DNA of 9,825 nucleotides from contig JAITMT010000132.1 in the NCBI GenBank assembly GCA_031277235.1, positions 1 through 9,825 of the forward strand, written 5' to 3'. A program made the translations under genes and the position numbers. Source of the DNA: Tannerella sp. Its GTDB lineage: Bacteria > Bacteroidota > Bacteroidia > Bacteroidales > Tannerellaceae. This document shows positions 1 through 7,700 of the stretch, in pieces (the stretch's first letter is position 1; each line of letters opens with the position of its first letter). Below the pieces are notes generated by a model. That model did not search any database. It had not been told where the DNA came from and worked only from the letters and a program-made list of their open reading frames with translations.

Positions 1-145
1 TACCCGCAGCGTGGACGGTAAAAAGGTAACCGACCACCATGCGCTGCTGATTACCGGAAACAGTGCCGCCGCCCTGTCCGGCGATGAACAGACCGTTTAT
101 GAAATGGTAGCGGGACGAATGCTGTAGGCTTTTTCCCGACAGTGC

Positions 146-1081
146 GTGAAGGATGCAACGACGGTTGTCTGTGTCTGCGCCGGAACGCTTTTTGAAGCCA
201 AAGGCTCCGTGATCAGACAGGCAGGCTGGCGGGCAGTTTTGGGAGAACCGGAAGAAACGGCGGATGATGAAAACAACAGTCTGCCCGAAATCCGTCAGGG
301 AGAAACACTGCCAATTCTGCAATCCGAAATACTGGAAAAACAGACCAAACCGAAACCGTTGCATACCGAAGCCTCATTGCTGTCAGCCATGGAATCGGCA
401 GGCAGGGAAGTGGAAGACGAAGCGGAACGCGAGGCTATGAAGGAAAGCGGCATAGGAACGCCCGCCACCCGTGCGGCAATCATCGAAACGCTTTTCACCC
501 GCGACTATATCCGCCGGGAAAGGAAGTCGTTAATCCCAACCGGAAAAGGACTTGCCGTCCATGAAACGGTTAAGGACAAACGCATTGCCAATGTTGCATT
601 GACCGGCAGCTGGGAAAAGACGCTTGCGCAGATAGAAAAGGGCGAAACGGCGCCCGATACTTTCCGCCGGGCGATTGAAATTTTCACGCGGCAAATCACA
701 ACGGAACTGCTGGACGCTACCCTAACCCCCTCCTTTGGAGGGGGACAGGGGGAGGTGTTTGGAGGGGGACAAGGTGAGGCGTCCGGAGGGGGCAGGGGCG
801 AGGCTTCGTGTCCCAAATGCAAGACTGCACAGGTACGTTTCTATCCTAAAGTTGTGAAATGTTCCAATCCCGATTGCGGTCTGACGGTTTTCCGCAACCG
901 GAGCGAAAAGGAACTGTCCGACAGGCAGATTACCGAATTGCTGTCCAAAGGCAAAACGGCAGTCATCAGCGGCTTCAAAAGCAAGGTGGGGAAAGTGTTT
1001 GCCGCCGCCTTGAAGTTCGATGAAAACTGGCAGTTGGCATTTGATTTTCCGGAAAAGGATAAAGGAAAAGGAAAAAAGTAA
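146..1081 (+). CDS. Open C-terminal fragment of the topoisomerase downstream of the amber codon
   Basis: This is the longest uninterrupted reading frame of the broken topoisomerase, 311 codons if the GTG at 146 is used. That GTG lies only 18 bases after the stop, but no Shine-Dalgarno-like sequence precedes it, and the first ATG is at 389. I think independent translation is unlikely. A fragment made from here would carry the GIGTPATRA region, the end of the toroidal core and the C-terminal zinc-ribbon-like DNA-binding module. It would lack the catalytic tyrosine and the Toprim domain, so it could bind DNA at most. It is listed because gene callers will report it as a separate topoisomerase gene. 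Confidence 0.4.
   Translation: MKDATTVVCVCAGTLFEAKGSVIRQAGWRAVLGEPEETADDENNSLPEIRQGETLPILQSEILEKQTKPKPLHTEASLLSAMESAGREVEDEAEREAMKESGIGTPATRAAIIETLFTRDYIRRERKSLIPTGKGLAVHETVKDKRIANVALTGSWEKTLAQIEKGETAPDTFRRAIEIFTRQITTELLDATLTPSFGGGQGEVFGGGQGEASGGGRGEASCPKCKTAQVRFYPKVVKCSNPDCGLTVFRNRSEKELSDRQITELLSKGKTAVISGFKSKVGKVFAAALKFDENWQLAFDFPEKDKGKGKK
726..744. repeat. Perfect C-rich/G-rich inverted repeat
   Basis: CCCCCTCC, a TTT loop and GGAGGGGG form an 8-bp perfect palindrome inside the topoisomerase coding region, at the left edge of the tandem 24-bp repeats. It resembles short C-rich/G-rich palindromes I recall as dispersed repeats in many Bacteroidota genomes. Confidence 0.8.
734..805 (+). repeat. 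Three tandem 24-bp G-rich repeats in the topoisomerase linker
   Basis: There are three 24-bp units at 734-757, 758-781 and 782-805. They encode FGGGQGEV, FGGGQGEA and SGGGRGEA. Because the period is a multiple of three, the frame is kept. The repeats fall between the conserved topoisomerase core and the C-terminal cysteine-rich module, where a flexible linker is tolerated. The plus strand holds several runs of four to five G's, so it may fold as a G-quadruplex. Confidence 0.85.
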
Positions 1082-1146
1082 TATCCTTATCGCTGAAAGA
1101 CACAGCATAACGGTTTTTAACGGTTAAACGGTGGAATTTCAGTAGC
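1082..1146. other. Short spacer between topoisomerase stop and terminator
   Basis: The spacer is non-coding as far as I can see. AACGGT occurs three times (1109-1114, 1119-1124, 1127-1132) with uneven spacing. I attach no function to it. Confidence 0.4.
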
Positions 1147-1184
1147 GGCTCTGTCAGGTATCCCTCTTGACAGAGCCTTTTTTT
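1147..1184 (+). terminator. Strong intrinsic (Rho-independent) terminator after the topoisomerase gene
   Basis: A perfect 10-bp stem (GGCTCTGTCA at 1147-1156 paired with TGACAGAGCC at 1168-1177) with an 11-base loop is followed directly by seven T's (1178-1184). It lies about 65 bp after the topoisomerase stop. It should end that transcript, so the next three genes probably have their own promoter. Confidence 0.9.
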
Positions 1185-1192
1185 GCTTTCAG

Positions 1193-1227
1193 GCAAACCC
1201 CTGCCGCCTGCGATGCAAACCCCTGCC
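1193..1227. repeat. Pair of 13-bp direct repeats upstream of the DUF1896 gene
   Basis: GCAAACCCCTGCC occurs at 1193-1205 and again at 1215-1227, exactly 22 bp apart, about two helical turns. This spacing suits a dimeric regulator bound to one face of the DNA upstream of the operon, or it could be plain duplication. No binding protein is identifiable here. Confidence 0.6.
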
Positions 1228-1299
1228 ATTTCCCCGTAACAACTTATATTTCATCTGCTTTATAACCAACTTTGCCGTTCATTTCAAATAAACCGGTAT
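1228..1299 (+). promoter_or_regulatory. Probable promoter region of the DUF1896-methylase-PP-loop operon (elements not resolved)
   Basis: The stretch is AT-rich compared with the flanking genes and lies between a strong terminator and the first gene of the next unit, so a promoter is expected. CAACTTTG at 1267-1274 is one mismatch from the Bacteroidota -7 consensus TAnnTTTG. I see no TTTG-type -33 box at the right distance. No Shine-Dalgarno precedes the ATG at 1300, which is common in this phylum. Confidence 0.3.
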
Positions 1300-1327
1300 A
1301 TGAACAGCAAAATTATGAACAGCAAAA
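1300..1327 (+). repeat. Tandem duplication of the DUF1896 start region
   Basis: ATGAACAGCAAAA occurs at 1300-1312 and 1315-1327 (period 15 bp), so the protein begins MNSKIMNSKN and has two equivalent start codons. The second ATG could be the original start. Confidence 0.8.
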
Positions 1328-1770
1328 ACATTCCGGCGGATCTGTCTTACTTCCGCCTCGCGCTACTGGCTTTTCTGCAGGAAAGCCACCCCCATTTAGC
1401 CGACGATGAAAAGTTTATCGCGGCAAGAACCGAAATAGCCCTTGACGCCTACGAACAGTCCGTAAGAAACGGCGACAATCCCGTCGAAGCGGCATACGCG
1501 GCAAACGAAGCATTATACAACGGACTCCACTTTTCCCGGCACGATACGCTTGTTTCCATCCTGTGGAACGAGTTTTCCAACGAAGTGCCGGAAAACAGGG
1601 CAAGAGAAACAGCCATTCAGTTATTACCTGCATGCGAATCCGTCTTTGCCCAATATCCGTTATCGGATGACTTCGCCTACGAGCCTGCCTATGAACTGCT
1701 TTACACGGAATTAACCGGCACGATTGCGATGCTAATTGACAATGAACAATCCGTAATTTTTAATTCGTAA
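1300..1770 (+). CDS. DUF1896-family protein of Bacteroidota conjugative elements
   Basis: The 156-residue soluble protein has no signal peptide or membrane segment. The core, LSYFRLALLAFLQESHP near the N-terminus, then EKFIAARTEIA, ALYNGLHFSRHDTL, ILWNEF and LSDDFAYEPAYELLYTELTG, matches what I recall of DUF1896 proteins, which sit between topB and a large methylase-helicase gene in Bacteroidota mobile elements. Their function is unknown. The composition suggests a small helical protein that might assist a neighbouring enzyme; that is inference. There are two tandem in-frame starts (ATG 1300 and ATG 1315) created by a 15-bp-period duplication. The C-terminal tail IDNEQSVIFNS is encoded by AT-rich repeat DNA and probably is not part of the conserved fold. 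The stop lies 13 bp before the next ATG, implying one operon. Confidence 0.85.
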   Translation: MNSKIMNSKNIPADLSYFRLALLAFLQESHPHLADDEKFIAARTEIALDAYEQSVRNGDNPVEAAYAANEALYNGLHFSRHDTLVSILWNEFSNEVPENRARETAIQLLPACESVFAQYPLSDDFAYEPAYELLYTELTGTIAMLIDNEQSVIFNS

Positions 1771-1786
1771 TTCGTAATTGACAATG
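1733..1786. repeat. AT-rich direct repeats spanning the DUF1896 stop and the giant gene's start
   Basis: TAATTGACAATG occurs at 1733-1744 and 1775-1786, 42 bp apart. Between them TAATTCG is repeated at 1761-1767 and 1768-1774 and leads into the second copy. The left copy encodes part of the DUF1896 C-terminus. The right copy supplies the ATG (1784) of the giant gene. AATTCG/AATTGACA-type arrays are, from memory, common dispersed repeats in Bacteroidota intergenic DNA. Confidence 0.75.
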
Positions 1787-4700
1787 GCTTACAACAAAAA
1801 GGCGCATTTGTTCGCCAATATGGAAGCAATCCGCACCGCTTTCACCCTGGACAGGGAAAAGCGCAGGGCAACGGAGGAAGAACGTAACAAATTAAAACAG
1901 TACAGCGGGTTCGGCGGTATCAAATGCGTATTGAAATCAACGGAAGAAAACCACCGGACAGACTGGACAAAATCCGAAATGGACTTGTTACCGCTTGTAG
2001 CAGACCTGCAACAACTTATCCTCAAAAACTCCAAAGATGAAAACGAATACAGACATTACTACGACGGCATCAAAAAATCCGTTCTGACGGCATTTTACAC
2101 GCCACCCGAAGCCGTGCTTTCCCTTACCGGAGCGTTGAAGGAAAACGGTATTTCCCCGCACCGCTTTCTGGAGCCGTCGGCAGGAAACGGCGCTTTTGCA
2201 GACGCTTTCCGGCAGACCTTTCCACACAACGAAACCGTCTGTTTTGAAAGGGATTTACTGACCGGCAAAATCCTTTCGCATCTGCATCCCGACGACAAAA
2301 TCCATATCCGTCCCTTCGAGGAAATCGAAAACCGCCCGGACAACCAATTTGACATGATCGCTTCCAACATTCCCTTTGGCGATACGCATGTCTTTGATCC
2401 GCTGTTTTCCGGGAGTAAGGATATGGTACGGCGGCAGGCAACCCGCGCCGTACACAATTATTTCTTTATGAAAGGAATAGACCAATTACGCGAAGGCGGC
2501 ATCCTGGCTTTCATCACCTCGCAGGGCGTGATGAACAGTCCCGGCAACGAACCCGTGCGCGAATGGCTGATGAAAAACGCCAGTCTCGTGTCGGCAGTAC
2601 GTTTGCCCAACAATCTGATGAGAGAAAACGCCGGTACGGAAGTCGGCAGCGATTTTGTCATCCTGCAGAAAAACAGCCATAAAACTTCATTGACTCCCGA
2701 AGAACAGGCTTTTATAAAAAGCCGTACACTTTCCAACGGCATTACCATTAACAACCATTTCCAAAATTTCAGCCGCGTTGTTCAAACAAACAGTACAGTT
2801 GCCAAAGACCTGTACGGCAAACCCGGCATGATTCATCTGCATGAAGGAGGAATACCCGGCATGGCTGCCGACCTGAAAAGAATGCTTTCCGAAGATTTTG
2901 CCAAAAACCTCAATCAGGAACTGTACAGGAAAAACGCCATTCCGGAACAGCATTACCGTCCGACCGGACAGGATTGGCGGGAGACGGGCGCAATGATGGA
3001 GGAAGCGGAAAAACAGACGGGAATAGAACGGCAACTCCCGAAACCGGAAGAGTATAACGAAGAATTTTCACCCGAAGACCTGGAAGAAATAGATGCGGCA
3101 GTTCAAGCCGTCAGAACCAAAAAATGGAACGAATTTGCCGCGGAACGTCCCTATGTCAACGTAAATACCGCTCAGCCGGAAGAAAAGCCCGCAGCGCAGG
3201 CAGCAGTCTCCAAACAGGAAACCAATACGGGACAGCAACCCGTCATATCCCTGTACGACCTTTTCGGTTTCACGGAGGAAGAACGCAAACAACTGAATCC
3301 GAAAAAAAAAAGTAAACGGACAAAATCCGCTTCCAATTTCCAGCAACCCGATTTGTTTGCAGGACAGCAAAATGTAACAGTACCGGCAAGTACCGAAACA
3401 GACAGGAATAAAGATAAAATTAAGGAGACAACTCCGGAAAAACCCGCTTTCGATTACTATAAAGACATCAGGAAAAAACACGGCGATGCACTGATACTGA
3501 TCCGCGAGGGAGACCAATACAAGGCATTTGGCGAAGACGCGAACCGCGCCGCCCGGATACCGGGAACGGAACTTGCCGATATAAACGGAATCAGGCAAAC
3601 CTCTTTTCACTATTCCGAACTGGATACGAAATTACCCCTATTGGTGAAAGCGGGAATCAAGGTAGCGATTGCGGATGAACCGGACACACCCGAAATTGAC
3701 AGGAAGCAGGAAAAAGCAGAGGAAAGGGCGAAGGAGAGGGGGGCAGAGGCAGAGGAGAAGGCGAAGGCACAGACGCCCCCGATATCCGCCGGGTTGCAAT
3801 CCCGTACCGTTGCGGGAGAAAAAAAACGCAAAAGGAATTCGCAGACAACAGCCGGCAAACAAACCCGTCTGTGGGAAAAGCCTGCTCCGGACATCTATCC
3901 CGTTTATCCCGTATTCAACGCCCGCTTTGAAGGATGGGAGCAGGAGTGGCGGGAATGGCTCGAATTACAGGAGCCGCGTCCCTGGTCGGGCAACCTGCAG
4001 GAACATTACAAACAGGGCTCAATGGTAGTGGAACAGAACGGTCAAATAGGCTTTTTGAAGGAACGCTACCGCGATGACGCCGTTTTCAAGTCTCTGGAAT
4101 TAAATTCATTGCAGCAACAGAAGGCAAAACTCTACGTGGAAATACGCGATACCTATCATGCCCTGTACAATTACGAGGCAAGGGAACGAAAAGAAAACAA
4201 AGACCTGCGCCAAACCCTGAACGACCGGTACGACACATTCGTAAAACGCTACGGCAACCTGAACAGCCGCGAAAACCTCGACCTGATCAAAATGGACGCG
4301 GGAGGAACGGAAATACTCTCTCTTGAAAAAGTCCCCCCCGAGGGGGGATTAAGGGGGGCTTCCAAAGCCGATATTTTTTCGCAACCCGTCTCTTTCAATG
4401 CCAACGAATTAAAACAGGTTAATACACCGCTTGAAGCCTTGTCCGCCTCGCTCAACCGGTTCGGTGAAGTCAATCTCGACTACATGCTTTCCATCATGCC
4501 CGACAAAAACCGGGAGGAAATGCTTGACGACCTGCACGGACGCATTTACTACAACCCGCTTATCCGCGATTATGAAGTATCCGACCGGTTTATCGCCGGA
4601 AACGTCGTGAGAAAGGCGGAACTGGTGGAACAGTGCCTGCATGAAGCGGGACAGGCGGAACACCGCAGCGAAATGGAGGAATCGCTCAAGGCATTGAAAG

Positions 4701-7700
4701 ACGCCAGACCTCGCGATATTACCTTTGAGGAACTGGATTTCAATTTCGGCGAACGCTGGATACCCGAAGGCATTTACGGCAAATACGCCTCCTACCTTTT
4801 CGGCACGGACACAACCGTTACCTACGCCGCCGCCGGCGACGAGTTTTCCCTCAAGGCAAAATACAGGAACGCCGCCATTACCGACAAATACTGCGTGAAC
4901 GGCGATTTCCGCAAATACGACGGTCTTGCCCTGATGAAACACGCGCTGCACAACACCACACCCTCCATCACCAAAAAAGGAACGGCAACGGACAAGGACG
5001 GCAAAACCATCGAAGTAAAAATACCCGACGGCGAAAAAATCCAGCTGGCAAACAGCAGGATAGATGAAATCCGCAGCGGATTTTCCGACTGGCTCAACAG
5101 GCAGTCGCCCGAATTCAAGGAGCGTTTAACAGCCCTTTACAACCGGAAATTCAACAGTTTCGTGCGTCCGCAATATGACGGCTCGCATCAAACCTTTCCC
5201 GGTCTGGATTTGAAAGGTCTCGGCATTCCCGACCTGTATCCCGGTCAGAAGGATGCCATCTGGATGCTGAAGCAGAACGGAGGCGGAATATGCGACCACG
5301 AAGTGGGAGCGGGAAAAACCCTGATACTGTGCTGTGCAGCCATGGAAATGAAACGGCTCGGGCTGGCGAACAAGCCGGTGATCATCGGACTGAAAGCCAA
5401 CGTACACGAAATAGCAGCCACTTTCAAGACCGCCTATCCCGACGCCAAAATACTCTATCCCGAAAAGGAGGATTTTTCTCCCGAAAAACGGATCGGGATT
5501 TTCAATGACATCAAGAACAACAACTGGGACGCGGTCATTCTGACGCACGACCAGTTCGGCATGATCCCGCAGTCGCCCGAAATACAGAAGCAGATTCTCG
5601 AAAGGGAATTGCAGGGTGTGGAAGACAACCTGGAAGTGCTGCGCAGGCAGGGCGATGAAGTTTCCGGCGGCATGTTGAGAGGGGTGGAAAAGCGCCGGGA
5701 AAATCTGGAAGTAAAAATAAAAAAACTGACGGAACAGATTAAAAACCGTACCGACGACGTGGTTGATTTCAAATTGATGGGTATAGACCACCTGTTTGTG
5801 GATGAAAGCCACAAATTTAAAAACCTGATATTCAATACCCGTCACGACCGGGTGGCAGGGCTGGGAAATCCAGACGGTTCGCTTCGGGCGCTGAACATGC
5901 TTTTTGCCCTGCGCACGATTCAGGAACGCACGGGCAGGGATTTGGGCGCAACATTCCTTTCCGGTACGACCATTTCCAACTCCCTGACGGAACTGTATCT
6001 GCTGTTCAAATATCTGCGTCCCCGGGAACTGGAGCGGCAGGACATCGGCACCTTCGATGCATGGGCGGCTGTCTTTGCCAAAAAGACAACCGACTATGAA
6101 TTTACCGTAACCAACGAAATCAAACAGAAGGAACGCTTCCGGTATTTTATCAAGGTACCCGAACTGGCGGCTTTCTACAACGAAATTACCGATTTCCGCA
6201 CGGCAAAGGATATCGGCATAGACCGTCCGGAAAAGAATGAAATCCTGCACAATATCCCGCTCACGCCCGAACAGGCCGGTTTTATCGAAAAATTAGTCAT
6301 TTTTGCCAAAACAGGCGACGCCACGCTGCTGGGACACAGACCGCTTACCGGTAAGGAAGATAAGGGGAGAATGCTGATAGCCACCAATTATGCACGCCTG
6401 ATGTCGCTCGACATGCGATTAATAGACCGGGACAGATACGGCGACCACATAGACAGCAAAGCCTCCCACTGCGCCGCCAAAATCGCCGGATACTACCACA
6501 AATATGATAAGGAAAAGGGAACGCAGTTTGTATTTTCCGACTTGGGTACCTATAAACCGGGAGAATGGAACGTATATTCCGAAATCAAGCGCAAACTGGT
6601 GGAAGACCACAAAATACCTGCACATGAAATCCGGTTTATCCACGAAGCGGCGACGGAAACTTCGCGCAAATTCCTGATAAAAAGCGTCAACGACGGCAAT
6701 ACCCGCGTCATATTCGGCTCGACAGACAAGCTGGGCACCGGCGTAAACGCGCAGGAGAGAGCCGTTGCCGTTCACCACCTGGATACCCCGTGGCGACCGA
6801 GCGACCTGGAACAGCGGGAAGGGAGGGCTATCCGCAAGGGAAACAGGGTAGCCAAAGAATTTGCCGGCAACAAAGTGGATGTAATCATCTATGCCGTCGA
6901 AAAAAGTCTGGACGCCTACAAGTTCAACCTGCTGCACAACAAGCAGTCGTTTATACGCCAGTTGAAAACCGACAGTCTGGGCGCCCGTACCATTGACGAG
7001 GGAAGCATGGACGAGCAAAGCGGCATGAACTTTTCGGAATACGTCGCCATCCTTTCCGGCAATACCGATTTGCTGGAAAAGGCGCGTCTGGACAAAAAAA
7101 TAGCCGCCCTTGAAAGCGAGCGGCAGAGTTTTGCCAAAAACAGGGCAAGTTCCGTTCACAAACTGGAAGATATTGAACGGACAGTTCATATTCATGCGGA
7201 AACGGTTGACGGCATGAAAGCCGATTGGGAAACCCTGAACAGCCGGATACGGTACGACGGGCAGGGAAACAAACTGAATCCGCTGAAACTGGACGGCGTG
7301 GAAAGCGCGGACATAAAAATCCTTGCCGGCAAACTGGAACAGATTAACGAAAAAGCCTCCACGCACGGCGACTATCAAGCCTTCGGCGAACTTTACGGTT
7401 TCAAATTGCTGGTCAAAACCGAAGAATCGCAAAAGGAGGGCTTTCTGTTTCGACAAAACCGTTTTTTCGTGGAAGGCGGCGGACACGTCAAGTACGACTA
7501 CAACAACGGTTTCATGGCGAATGACCCGAACCTGGCGGTCAATTATTTCATCCATGCCCTGGAAAAAATCCCGGCGCTGATAGAGAACCACGGGAAGAAA
7601 ATCAAAGACCTTTCCGAAGACCTTCCCGTCTTGCGTGAAGTAGCCCAATCAACCTGGCGCAGGGAAGATGAACTGAAGTCGCTCAAAACGGAGGCAGACG

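Larger units (their letters stand above)
2..1081 (+). pseudogene. topB: Type IA DNA topoisomerase (TopB-like), 3' part, interrupted by an in-frame amber codon
   Basis: Type IA topoisomerases cut one DNA strand through a 5'-phosphotyrosine and pass or decatenate strands; TopB-type copies are standard in Bacteroidota conjugative elements. One frame runs from base 2 to the TAA at 1079-1081 and is broken only by TAG at 125-127. Before the stop it reads VTDHHALLITG, the conserved histidine region just after the active site, then VYEMVAGRML. After the stop it continues AFSRQCVKDATT without any frame change. Further on comes GIGTPATRAAIIETL (about 467-511), a hallmark of the family, then LIPTGKGLAVHE. 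A Gly-rich repeat linker follows, and a small zinc-ribbon-like module (CPKC at about 810-821, CSNPDC at about 860-877). The catalytic tyrosine would lie upstream, outside the window. I expect Glu at the stop position (GAG to TAG), recalling homologues. It could be a recent nonsense mutation, a sequencing error or a suppressed stop. Confidence 0.85.

Noticed and set aside
726..805. CRISPR-like repeat array
   Set aside because: The 24-bp units are directly adjacent with no spacers, diverge from each other and are coding.
1109..1132. Three AACGGT motifs
   Set aside because: They are short and unevenly spaced, and they lie before the terminator; chance is likely.
1778..1786. TTG start at 1778 for the giant protein
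   Set aside because: It would add only two residues encoded by repeat DNA. The ATG at 1784 gives the expected MAYNKKAH start.
3819..3826. A8 run as a second slippery site
   Set aside because: The -1 frame stays open for about 30 codons beyond it with no meaningful product, and the run is shorter than the one at 3302.
3669..4028. Arg-rich 119-codon plus-strand frame overlapping the giant gene
   Set aside because: It is an out-of-frame reading of the purine-rich linker; its composition is an artefact of low complexity.
5126..6250. Long open frame on the minus strand (374 codons) opposite the helicase core
   Set aside because: It is antisense to well-conserved helicase motifs, has no recognisable domain, and long antisense frames are expected opposite such codon use.
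6419..7648. Long open frame on the minus strand (409 codons) opposite helicase motifs V-VI and the coiled coil
   Set aside because: The plus strand carries the conserved helicase signature. The antisense product is Phe/Val-rich with no family resemblance.
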